From: Gammaproteobacteria bacterium
GTDB taxonomy: Bacteria > Pseudomonadota > Gammaproteobacteria > Tenderiales > Tenderiaceae
Direction: 5' to 3'
DNA: 10,038 nucleotides
Assembly: GCA_027001525.1 (NCBI GenBank)
Contig: JALTMR010000501.1
Coordinates: 1 to 10,038, forward strand
In this document: positions 1 through 6,981 of the stretch, piece after piece
Numbering within the stretch: the first letter of the stretch is position 1
How the letters are laid out: each line of letters starts with the position of its first letter
The notes under the pieces: model-generated
Told to the model about the DNA's origin: nothing
The model's input: the letters and a program-made list of their open reading frames with translations, nothing else
The model's database searches: none
Made by a program: the position numbers and the translations under genes

Positions 1-775
1 GGGCAGTCAGGTCTATCATGCTGACATGACCGCTGCTTATGGGGTGGAGTATGTCTGGATGGGGCGGGTGACCAGCGTGATTGGGCAAGGTGTCACGCCG
101 AGTCTAAAGGGTATATGGAAGGCTTCTCACCCGCTGGCGTCTTTTCGGACGGTTGCCAAAGAGTTTCTTAAGCGGTTGCTGGCCAAGCGTGGTCAAGCCA
201 AGTATGCGATGCATCAGTCAAATGAGTTGCTGTGTCCTGTCCGCCTGCGCGACGGGACCAAAATGTACGAATTTATGCGCAGCAACCCTTTTTGGGGAGG
301 CGTCAGTGCTGCTGATAATGCGGCAGGCATCGCCGAGGTGTTGACGACACCGATGCTGGATCGATTGGTAGAGCGTGGTGGTACCTGTATCTTATATACT
401 CATCTCGGTAAAATATCGGACGTGTGGGAACCGTTTGGCGCCTCCTCTCGAAAAGCATTCGAGTTGCTTTCTCAATACGCTAAAGACAGAAAAATTCTTG
501 TGACGACCACTCGCCGTATTCTGGACTACCATCGATCCGTTCAGGAAATCGATGTGGATTCTGTCTGGTGTGGTGATGTTTTGCGTGTCAACTTAACCAC
601 AGACAGGAGAGAAGAGGAGTTGGCGGGGGTGACGTTGCACGTTCCTGCGGGAAGGGAGGTTCAGGTGCGTCTGAACGGCGAGATATGTGAAGGTATTCAA
701 CGTAACGCGAAGGATGAGAGCGGGAGGGAAAGTATCAGTTTCCCCTGGAATAGATTGAAATTTCCGCTGCTGTGA
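1..775 (+). CDS. Partial glycan-locus protein, possibly polysaccharide-deacetylase-like (C-terminal part)
   Basis: The reading frame is open from base 2, upstream of the first ATG at 26, so the gene very likely begins outside the window and its 5' end is missing. About 258 codons are visible, ending in TGA at 773-775. The segment around 380-540 (CILYTHLGK, then an alpha-helical stretch, then ILVTTTRRILDYH) resembles the C-terminal barrel strands of NodB/polysaccharide-deacetylase-like proteins in exopolysaccharide loci; this is a family impression, not a search result. The last 60 or so residues look beta-rich, perhaps a small accessory domain. No signal peptide or membrane segment is visible in the part present. 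The catalytic metal-binding residues would mostly lie upstream, so activity cannot be judged. Its position before two glycosyltransferases supports a role in glycan processing. It could equally be another uncharacterised EPS-locus protein. Confidence 0.5.
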   Translation, partial: GSQVYHADMTAAYGVEYVWMGRVTSVIGQGVTPSLKGIWKASHPLASFRTVAKEFLKRLLAKRGQAKYAMHQSNELLCPVRLRDGTKMYEFMRSNPFWGGVSAADNAAGIAEVLTTPMLDRLVERGGTCILYTHLGKISDVWEPFGASSRKAFELLSQYAKDRKILVTTTRRILDYHRSVQEIDVDSVWCGDVLRVNLTTDRREEELAGVTLHVPAGREVQVRLNGEICEGIQRNAKDESGRESISFPWNRLKFPLL

Positions 776-920
776 AAATTGATATGCCACAAGGGTGGTT
801 TTCCCTTATCGCTACTGACTGAGAAAATAGGCGTCGTATGGCGCGTATAGCGTATATTTAATTTCTCCCCGAGAGTGAGCAGTGCTCCGGGTCAATAATA
901 AAAATAGGTGACAGACAAGC

Positions 921-2201
921 ATGGGCAACAAAGACAACTACAAAGTCTTCTCAGAGGGACAGCCCAGCCAGCCAACGTTTCCATGGAAAGTAAAAAACTG
1001 GCTATTCCACCGTTTTGTTCGGTGTCTGATGTTTTTCTACTCCATCGCGCTTTCTATCGCCAAGCTAATCGGCCGGCGTCCCTCTGAAGATACCGGCGAG
1101 GGATACGACATTCTGTTAACGGGGACATTTCATTCCGATAACTGGATTAGCGCGCACTTACGCCCTCTGGCTCTTTCGCATCGTTGCAAGCGTCTGAGGG
1201 TGGTTTCTATCTACCCGGTTCCCGCAATGGAAAACGTAGAGTTAATCACACCTCCCAAAAGGTTAGTCAAACTGATTGGCGGCGTGCCGGCTCGAATGCT
1301 GACCTTTCTTTGGGTGGGGTTAAAGACAAGGCCCGATGTGGTCGGAGGGTTTCACCTGCTGTTTAACGGCTTGTTAACGGCATTGCTTGCCAAGCTCATT
1401 GGTGCACGATCGATGTATTTCTGTGTGGGTGGGCCGACGGAGCTACTGAACGGGGGGATTGCCAGCGAGAATCGGTTGTTTGAAAAATTGGTGACGCCAG
1501 ACCCGGCAGTGGAAAGAAGGCTGTTGAGGGTGGTAAACAGTTTTGATCTTGTGATCACCATGGGCTCGAGTGCGGCCAGTTTTTTTCGTTCACGCGGGGT
1601 AGATAGCCACTTTTACGTGGTCTCTGGCGGGTTGGATGCGAGTCAATACGTGCCTGCCGATGGTGATGCGAGCATTGATTTGATCATCGTTGGTCGTATT
1701 TCCCCAATCAAGCGAATGGACATCTTTCTGAAGGCCGTAAAATGTGTCGCTGAAGAGTTACCCACCGTTAGCGCCGCCATTGTTGGCGACGGTCCTCTGC
1801 GAGGTGAGCTTGAGGCGTTGGCAGCGAACTTGGGCATTGAAGAAAATGTTAGGTTTGCCGGGCAACAGAGCAATATTGATGAATGGCTGAAGAACAGCAA
1901 AGTGTTTGTTCTTACCTCTGACTCGGAAGGATTGTCCCTGGCTTTGATGGAGGCAATGATGACGGGCTTACCCGCAGTAGTGTCTCATGTGGGGGATTTG
2001 GGTGATCTGGTTGATGACGGTGTAAATGGTTTTTTGGTGGATGACCGACAACCGCAGGCTTTTGCCGAGCGCATCTTGAGAATACTTGCGGATAGAGAGA
2101 CGTTAAAAGAGTTCTCCAGGCGGGCGAGGGCTGCCGGGCAAAAGCACGATATTAATAATTGTGTGGCGCTGTGGGATAACATTTTATCCTCAATAAAATA
2201 A
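921..2201 (+). CDS. GT4-family glycosyltransferase
   Basis: 426 residues, within the usual GT4 range but with an N-terminal extension. This is a retaining, GT-B fold sugar transferase that would transfer a nucleotide-activated sugar to a growing glycan at the cytoplasmic face of the inner membrane. The C-terminal donor domain is clear: IIVGRISPIKR (residues 255-265, R259 and K264 being the expected phosphate-binding pair), AIVGDGPLRGEL (287-297), a VRFAG strand, and the EX7E motif as E336...E344 in EGLSLALMEAM, followed by GLPAVVS. The acceptor domain has a glycine-rich YFCVGGPTELLNGG region near 166-179. Residues 33-50 are hydrophobic and could anchor the protein to the membrane. The ATG is preceded by AGGTGA at 906-911 with 9-base spacing, which supports this start. 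A 145-base gap separates it from the upstream gene, so it may have its own promoter, although I see no convincing one. Sugar and acceptor are unknown. Confidence 0.9.
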   Translation: MGNKDNYKVFSEGQPSQPTFPWKVKNWLFHRFVRCLMFFYSIALSIAKLIGRRPSEDTGEGYDILLTGTFHSDNWISAHLRPLALSHRCKRLRVVSIYPVPAMENVELITPPKRLVKLIGGVPARMLTFLWVGLKTRPDVVGGFHLLFNGLLTALLAKLIGARSMYFCVGGPTELLNGGIASENRLFEKLVTPDPAVERRLLRVVNSFDLVITMGSSAASFFRSRGVDSHFYVVSGGLDASQYVPADGDASIDLIIVGRISPIKRMDIFLKAVKCVAEELPTVSAAIVGDGPLRGELEALAANLGIEENVRFAGQQSNIDEWLKNSKVFVLTSDSEGLSLALMEAMMTGLPAVVSHVGDLGDLVDDGVNGFLVDDRQPQAFAERILRILADRETLKEFSRRARAAGQKHDINNCVALWDNILSSIK

Positions 2202-2269
2202 AAATCTGGATTTTATATTATTGCCTTTAGCGCATCTTGCTAGAGCGCTGACTATTGTGAGAATAAAAA

Positions 2270-4204
2270 ATGTGTGGGATTACCGGTTTTGTAGGTTTAG
2301 AGGATAAGAGCCTTCTTCAATCCATGTGTGACAGCCTCATTCACAGGGGGCCGGATCACGGTGGGTTTTATAATGCGCCTGGTGTTGGTCTGGCCATGCG
2401 CAGGCTGGCCATTATCGATCTTGAAAATGGAAACCAGCCCATATCCAACGAGGCGGGCGACGTCTGGCTTGTGTTTAATGGCGAAATTTATAATTACCAG
2501 GAGTTGCGCGAACAGCTTCTTGAAAATGGACACGAGTTGAAGACGAACTCAGATACAGAAACCATCGTCCATTTGTATGAAGATTATGGCCTCGACTTTG
2601 TGCAGCATCTTCGCGGTATGTTTGGTATTGCGCTTTGGGATGTAAAGAAACAGCGGCTTGTTTTGGCACGGGATCGAATTGGAGAGAAGCCCCTGTACTA
2701 TGCCAGGCAGGGTGAAAAACTGTTCTTTGGCTCGGAAATAAAGGCGATTCTGCAGGCATCGGTGAGTCGTACCGTTAATCCTCAGGCCGTATGTGATTTT
2801 TTGGCTGCGGGTTATGTGGGAGGGGATCAGACCTTCTATAAAGAGATATCCAAACTGGCTCCTGGCCACCTGCTGGTATGGGACAAGCAAGACGGGGTTC
2901 GCGTGCAGCAGTATTGGCAGCACGACCCGTACAAGAAAGTCGACCTGTCTTATGACGAGGCAGAAGCTCAACTGGAAACGCGTTTGGATGAGGCCGTTAA
3001 GTTGTGTCTTAAAAGTGATGTGGAGGTGGGAGCCTTTCTCAGCGGAGGCGTTGATTCATCCGTCATTGTTGCCCTGATGTGCAAGAACGAGGCGCAGGTG
3101 CAAACGTTTTCTGTGGGCTATTCCGGCCTGGCAGAGGGTTTTAATGAATTGTCCTATGCCAAGAAGGTGGCTGACCACCTGGGCACAGAGCATCACGAGC
3201 TGATCCTGGAGGCCCAATCCAGCAAGGATCTATTACCGAAAATCATTTGGCAGTACGATGAACCGCATGGTGAACCTACCTCTGTTTTGGTTTATCTGTT
3301 GTGTGAATTTGTTCAGGAAAAGGTCAAGGTGGCGCTGAGTGGTACGGGTGGGGATGAGGCTTTCTACGGGTACCCGCGCCATGCCGGCTTGAAATATCTG
3401 GAGTACTACAGGCATCTGCCGCGCGTCTTAAGGACGCAGGTTATAGAGCGAATTATGTCGAAGCTGCCGGAATCTACCACGGGTGGTCGTCTTTCCAAGC
3501 GGGTGAAGCGATTTATTTCCGGTAGCGACTTACCTCCAGGGGAAGCGTACCTGAGCTGGGTGAGTTTGCTCCATAAGGATGTGAGAGCCGGGTTGTTGTC
3601 CGATCAGGTCAAGCAGGGAGCCGAGGATGAAAGTGGTGAAGCTTTTCTTCGGCAGCATCTGTTGGGGGGCGGGGAAGATATCAATCTCCTTTACGATAAA
3701 ATTACAGCGCTGGATGTGGGTGGCTATCTTTCCGAGTATCAGCTGGCCTATATGGATCGAATGAGTATGGCCCACAGTCTGGAAGTTCGAGCCCCCCTTT
3801 GCGATTACCGGTTGATAGATTTTGCCACGTCCTTGCCGCGTGACTACCGGCTTAAAGGAACACGAAGCAAGCATATTCTTAAAGAGGTGGCGCAGAAGTG
3901 GTTGCCTGATGATATTGTAAATCGGAAGAAGGTCGGGTTCGATTCGCCCATTGGTCAATGGTTCAAAGGGGAGCTCAAGCCGTTTATTGACTCATTTTTG
4001 TCTAAAGACAATATTGAAAAAAGCGGCTTGCTTGATCCCGATGGCGTTCATGCGCTCATTGCCGAACACATGTCAGGAAGGAAAGATTACTCGCTTCAGC
4101 TATGGAGCATAATCGCCCTGGAAGTGTGGTATCGAATGTACATCGAGGACAATATCAGTAATGGCGCGGACTATAAAATAGCCGATCTGAGGGGGGCGAT
4201 ATAG
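2270..4204 (+). CDS. asnB: Glutamine-dependent asparagine synthetase-type amidotransferase
   Basis: 644 residues, longer than E. coli AsnB (554) and closer to the long forms seen in Bacillus and in exopolysaccharide loci. It starts MCGI, so C2 becomes the N-terminal nucleophile of the class II glutaminase domain after Met removal. Other glutaminase residues are visible: RRLAIID (44-50), FNGEIYNY (69-76) and SDTE (94-97). The ATP-binding synthetase domain has the PP-loop SGGVDSS (258-264), SGTGGDE (357-363), and DRMSMAHSLEVRAPLCD (496-512), followed by NRKKVGFDSPIGQWF (551-565). All key residues appear intact, so the enzyme should hydrolyse glutamine, channel ammonia and adenylate a carboxylate. 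The family makes asparagine from aspartate, but members between glycosyltransferases often amidate sugars or take part in exosortase-type loci. The start is fixed by MCG; only a weak TGAGA lies upstream. The symbol reflects family membership, not proven asparagine synthesis. Confidence 0.93.
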   Translation: MCGITGFVGLEDKSLLQSMCDSLIHRGPDHGGFYNAPGVGLAMRRLAIIDLENGNQPISNEAGDVWLVFNGEIYNYQELREQLLENGHELKTNSDTETIVHLYEDYGLDFVQHLRGMFGIALWDVKKQRLVLARDRIGEKPLYYARQGEKLFFGSEIKAILQASVSRTVNPQAVCDFLAAGYVGGDQTFYKEISKLAPGHLLVWDKQDGVRVQQYWQHDPYKKVDLSYDEAEAQLETRLDEAVKLCLKSDVEVGAFLSGGVDSSVIVALMCKNEAQVQTFSVGYSGLAEGFNELSYAKKVADHLGTEHHELILEAQSSKDLLPKIIWQYDEPHGEPTSVLVYLLCEFVQEKVKVALSGTGGDEAFYGYPRHAGLKYLEYYRHLPRVLRTQVIERIMSKLPESTTGGRLSKRVKRFISGSDLPPGEAYLSWVSLLHKDVRAGLLSDQVKQGAEDESGEAFLRQHLLGGGEDINLLYDKITALDVGGYLSEYQLAYMDRMSMAHSLEVRAPLCDYRLIDFATSLPRDYRLKGTRSKHILKEVAQKWLPDDIVNRKKVGFDSPIGQWFKGELKPFIDSFLSKDNIEKSGLLDPDGVHALIAEHMSGRKDYSLQLWSIIALEVWYRMYIEDNISNGADYKIADLRGAI

Positions 4205-4220
4205 CCTCCTTTCATGCCTG

Positions 4221-4262
4221 CTGGCCGGGATTTCGTTTCTTTCATTGATTTCCCGGGGCCAG
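4221..4262 (+). other. Imperfect inverted repeat after the amidotransferase gene
   Basis: CTGGCCGGGA at 4221-4230 pairs with TCCCGGGGCCAG at 4251-4262, leaving a 2-base bulge and a 20-base loop. It lies 17 bases after the amidotransferase stop. No T-run follows, so it is not a standard intrinsic terminator. It could be a 3' mRNA-stabilising structure or partial attenuator before the next glycosyltransferase gene, or chance pairing. Confidence 0.35.
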
Positions 4263-4391
4263 TACTGAAAACTTCATTGAGAGTGTGTTGGGTATTTAGC
4301 CAGGCTGAGCCTTCTATGGCGGGGCCGGCAGTCAGGGGCTTTCCGATCACTTGGCTGGAGCCGGAGGGGTCTACAAAAAGGGTTGATTCAA

Positions 4392-5516
4392 TTGAAAGTA
4401 GCTATCGTTACGCATTTTCCCAAAGAGCTGAATGCCCCGAAAGGTGGTGTGGAGGCCGTTAATGTAAACCTGTCCCTGGCGTTGGCGGCTTACCGTGATC
4501 TGGATATCCATGTGGTTACGCTGGATACTGACATAGACAACGTTGATGTCTCCCAGGCCAAAGGCGTTTCAATTCATCGGGTTCCTTGTCCACCTGGTAG
4601 TGAATTGTTGAATGCAATGGGGAAAGGACGGAAGATTGTTTCCAACTACCTTACCGAGCTAAACCCCGATCTTGTTCATGCGCACGATACATACGGGATT
4701 ATGGTGAAAGACCTGCCGATTCCCAGGGTGTTCACAATTCATGGGTTTATTTACGGTGACACACTACTTTCCGGTGGACGTTTCTCATGGCTACGATCCA
4801 GATTATGGCGCTATGTTGAGACGGGTGCCTGGAGAGAGCAGCCTCATATCGTTTCCATTAGTCCCTACGTGCGAGAGCGGCTGACAGGTATTGCAAGGGG
4901 GGCTATCCACGATATTGAGAACCCCATATCGTCGAAATTTTTCGATCTTCAGCACAATGCAAGCGCCCATATTGTTTTTTCTGCCGCTGTTATTTCACGC
5001 AGAAAAAATACCCTGATGCTTATCAAGGCGTTTAACCAGCTGTTAGAGAAGGGCTGGGACGCGCAGTTGAGGCTGGCTGGCCCCATCGTGGAAGAGGATT
5101 ATGGGGAGGAGGTCCGCGCCTACATCGCGCGCACTGGGTTGTGTGACAGGGTCGTTTTGTTGGGTAGTTTGCCGAGCGACGCTATCACGCATGAATTGAC
5201 CCAGGCCAGCATCTTTGCGCTTGTCTCGTTGGAAGAGAATTCACCGATGGGCATTGAAGAGGCAATGGCAGTCGGGCTGCCTGTGGTTACCTCTAACCGT
5301 TGTGGAATGCCCTACATGGTTCGGGATTGGGAAAACGGTTTTTTGGTTGATCCCTTTGATGCGTCAGATATCAGCCGTCGCATGGAAAGAATACTGGCAG
5401 ATGCCGAGTTGGCTGCAGGCATGGGCAGAAACAACAGACAATATGCGCTCTCCTACTACCATCCGGACAGAGTTGCCGAACGCACACGCCAGCTCTATCT
5501 CGATGTTGTGGGGTGA
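4392..5516 (+). CDS. GT4-family glycosyltransferase (second)
   Basis: 374 residues from TTG at 4392 (377 from the in-frame TTG at 4383). I prefer 4392 because the protein then begins MKVAIVTHFP, the usual first strand of GT4 enzymes, and AAAGGG at 4377-4382 lies 9 bases upstream; there is no ATG or GTG nearby. GT-B features: APKGGVE acceptor-side loop near residues 15-21, PDLVHAHD (92-99), FTIHGF (114-119), then the donor domain with SRRKN (202-206), LRLAGP, and the EX7E motif E282...E290 in ENSPMGIEEAMAVGLPVV. The usual VGRL strand before the donor lysine reads AAVISRRKN, a mild deviation. It would transfer a sugar from a nucleotide donor to the glycan whose locus this is; donor and acceptor cannot be read from sequence. 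A hairpin terminator follows, so this is the last gene of the glycan unit. There is a 187-base leader after the amidotransferase gene. Confidence 0.88.
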   Translation: MKVAIVTHFPKELNAPKGGVEAVNVNLSLALAAYRDLDIHVVTLDTDIDNVDVSQAKGVSIHRVPCPPGSELLNAMGKGRKIVSNYLTELNPDLVHAHDTYGIMVKDLPIPRVFTIHGFIYGDTLLSGGRFSWLRSRLWRYVETGAWREQPHIVSISPYVRERLTGIARGAIHDIENPISSKFFDLQHNASAHIVFSAAVISRRKNTLMLIKAFNQLLEKGWDAQLRLAGPIVEEDYGEEVRAYIARTGLCDRVVLLGSLPSDAITHELTQASIFALVSLEENSPMGIEEAMAVGLPVVTSNRCGMPYMVRDWENGFLVDPFDASDISRRMERILADAELAAGMGRNNRQYALSYYHPDRVAERTRQLYLDVVG

Positions 5517-5570
5517 TATTGGCAAGCGTTCACGGTGAGTGGTTGTGCGAAGTGGCTGGCAGTGGCCATT

Positions 5571-5607
5571 AAAAAGGCCGGATGAACATTCATCCGGCCT
5601 TTCGTTT
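5571..5607. terminator. Bidirectional intrinsic terminator between convergent genes
   Basis: A perfect 13-base-pair stem (5573-5585 with 5590-5602, core GGCCGGATGA) encloses a 4-base loop. On the plus strand it ends in TTT then CGTTT, a weak tract. On the minus strand it is followed by five Ts (AAAAA at 5571-5575), a better tract. It lies 54 bases after the glycosyltransferase stop and about 68 bases after the minus-strand barrel gene, so it probably ends transcripts from both sides and prevents read-through. Confidence 0.88.
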
Positions 5608-5670
5608 CTAAGGTAGCTTGCGTCTGAGGTGCATTCTACCCCGATCTTCGACTCCTAAGTCCTAAAGGAT

Positions 5671-6624
5671 TTAGAAAGTAGCGATCAGTTCCAGGGTTGT
5701 TTCAGCATCTGCGACGATGCCGTCAACACCGGACACACCGGCTACGTCAGTCGTGCCATCAGCATAGTCGATAGCAGCAGTCAGATTGCTGGCCACCTGG
5801 TAGCTGACGCGTAGTGTGGTACGAGAGTTGGAGTCGCCAGCAGCATAGGCAACATCTTCCAAGCGAAGCCCAACACCAACAGCACCGAAGCTATACAGAG
5901 CAGAAACTTCGTAAGCAGAATCAATAATCTCTGAAGGTACCAAGTAGTCCAAGCCAAGAGTCAGATTTTCAACACCTGTGTATGACAGGTTGAAGTTAGC
6001 TACGTTGCCCGCGCCACCATTGGCAGCAACATCATTCTTTTGTGTGACGTAACCTACTTCTACATCCAACCCTTCTACTGGAGTGGCATTAACCACCAGA
6101 GCGACAGAGTTTTCTTCGGCAACCAGGCCGATATCATCCAAGTAAGCAACGGTGATGGTTGCCGGACCAACAGCGAAAGCACCTGCCAAACCAGCTACGC
6201 TATCACCATAAAGGGCAGTTTGATGATTTAGCACGTTGTATACAACGCCATGGGTGTTGAAGTTGATGTCTGGCGCATCTTCAGCCTCTGCACCAATCGG
6301 GTTGTTGAATATACCGCCTAATACAGTCACGCCTTCGGTAACGCCCCAGGCAAAGTAGGCTTGCTCTAGATTAACGCTAGAAGCGTTTGCGTCGGTTGCA
6401 AGGCTTGTGTCAATGTCCATGCGGACAGAGACACCGTCAGCTGGAGCAGCAGTCACATCGATCTCACCATTGGCGGTAAACAGGCCATCACCAGTTGGGT
6501 TAGTATCGCTTGCTACGTTGTAGAAGACATCAGCAAAACCACTCACCTCAGCTGCAGAGGCAAAACCAGGAGCCATGGCGGCTGCGATGGCCAGTGGCAG
6601 AGCTTTCTTAGTAAAACGCTTCAT
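5671..6624 (-). CDS. Acidic outer-membrane beta-barrel protein, porin-like
   Basis: 317 residues. Residues 1-24 are a Sec signal peptide: basic start MKRFTKK, hydrophobic LPLAIAAAMA, and a signal peptidase I site near FASA-AE. The mature part has alternating hydrophobic and polar residues in many short beta-strands and ends in LELIATF; a terminal phenylalanine is the usual BAM recognition signal for outer-membrane barrels. The segment LEQAYFAWGV...VLGGIFNNPIGAE (about 86-111) resembles the early strands of OmpL/BBP2-type putative porins, but this is a resemblance only. The mature protein has about 40 Asp/Glu against roughly five Lys/Arg and no cysteine, typical of marine or halotolerant outer-membrane proteins. 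The start is well supported: GGGAGGG lies 9 bases upstream (plus-strand CCCTCCC at 6634-6640). It stands alone, convergent to the glycan block and divergent from pcnB. The transported solute is unknown. Confidence 0.82.
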   Translation of the reverse strand: MKRFTKKALPLAIAAAMAPGFASAAEVSGFADVFYNVASDTNPTGDGLFTANGEIDVTAAPADGVSVRMDIDTSLATDANASSVNLEQAYFAWGVTEGVTVLGGIFNNPIGAEAEDAPDINFNTHGVVYNVLNHQTALYGDSVAGLAGAFAVGPATITVAYLDDIGLVAEENSVALVVNATPVEGLDVEVGYVTQKNDVAANGGAGNVANFNLSYTGVENLTLGLDYLVPSEIIDSAYEVSALYSFGAVGVGLRLEDVAYAAGDSNSRTTLRVSYQVASNLTAAIDYADGTTDVAGVSGVDGIVADAETTLELIATF

Positions 6625-6629
6625 TGAAT

Positions 6630-6649
6630 AATTCCCTCCCTAAGGAATT
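6630..6649 (-). promoter_or_regulatory. Leader hairpin holding the barrel gene's Shine-Dalgarno
   Basis: AATTCC at 6630-6635 and GGAATT at 6644-6649 form a 6-base-pair stem with an 8-base loop. In the mRNA the loop and 3' stem contain most of the Shine-Dalgarno (AGGGAGGG). This might tune translation or simply present the site. The stem is AU-rich and short, so stability is modest. Confidence 0.35.
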
Positions 6650-6650
6650 G

Positions 6651-6668
6651 TGTGGTAAAAAAACCACA
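6651..6668 (-). promoter_or_regulatory. Small hairpin in the barrel gene's 5' leader
   Basis: TGTGGT at 6651-6656 and ACCACA at 6663-6668 form a perfect 6-base-pair stem with a six-base loop, all U in the minus-strand transcript. It sits 27-44 bases upstream of the ATG, next to the Shine-Dalgarno hairpin. Such leaders in porin genes can stabilise the mRNA or be targeted by small RNAs; here that is inference only. Confidence 0.35.
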
Positions 6669-6706
6669 AACGTTGTTATTTGACGTCTGTGATCGGATCG
6701 GGCTCA

Positions 6707-6736
6707 ACTTTACGCCTAACTGTTTGGGGATTGCAA
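6707..6736 (-). promoter_or_regulatory. Possible sigma70-type promoter for the barrel gene
   Basis: Read on the minus strand, TTGCAA (6731-6736) could be a -35 and TAAAGT (6707-6712) a -10 element, with an 18-base spacer. An A/T-rich stretch at about 6737-6770 lies just upstream of the -35, as an UP element would. The -10 match is imperfect. It would give a leader of roughly 75 bases containing both hairpins. Confidence 0.35.
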
Positions 6737-6899
6737 GCAAAATTTTACAAAAAAATTGAACTTTTATTTTTCGGGGTAGCAGCCAATAATCAGGCTGTTA
6801 AGTTCAAAACAGGTTAAATCATTGATAAGTAGTGGGGTTAATCAGGGCGACTACGTACTCCGCAGAAAGTTTGGCGGTAAGTGTTGTTTTTTTGCCATA

Positions 6900-6930
6900 T
6901 TGGGTGAAAGGCTGGGGTTTTTGCTAGTAT
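6900..6930 (+). promoter_or_regulatory. Possible extended -10 promoter for the pcnB operon
   Basis: TGCTAGTAT at 6922-6930 is an extended -10 element (TGn followed by TAGTAT, close to TATAAT). A partial -35, TTGGGT, lies at 6900-6905 with a long 19-base spacer, which an extended -10 can tolerate. Transcription would begin near 6937, giving a leader of about 45 bases before the proposed pcnB start. Confidence 0.45.
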
Positions 6931-6981
6931 AGCGCGGGGAACGGCATTTTTTACCAGATAAAATAAGAAGGCGACAGCACA

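Larger units (their letters stand above)
6625..6981. other. Divergent intergenic region between the barrel gene and pcnB
   Basis: 357 bases with no supportable gene. The left third holds the leader hairpins and possible promoter of the minus-strand barrel gene. The centre (6737-6800) is A/T-rich and includes a short CAGCC/GGCTG inverted repeat at 6780-6797 without a T-run. The right third holds the possible pcnB promoter and leader. Stops occur frequently in the plus-strand pcnB frame, the last being TAA at 6964-6966. I see no tRNA, small RNA or mobile-element end. Confidence 0.6.

Noticed and set aside
776..920. Promoter search before the first glycosyltransferase (TATATT at 853-858)
   Set aside because: The -10-like hexamer has no acceptable -35 at 16-19 bases upstream, so it is not reported as a promoter.
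2229..2249. AGCGC/GCGCT inverted repeat before the amidotransferase gene
   Set aside because: Only 5 base pairs with an 11-base loop and no T-run; too weak to call a terminator or operator.
4214..4462. 82-codon plus-strand ORF between the amidotransferase and the second glycosyltransferase
   Set aside because: It overlaps the conserved start of the glycosyltransferase in another frame, has no ribosome site, and its peptide shows no domain-like pattern.
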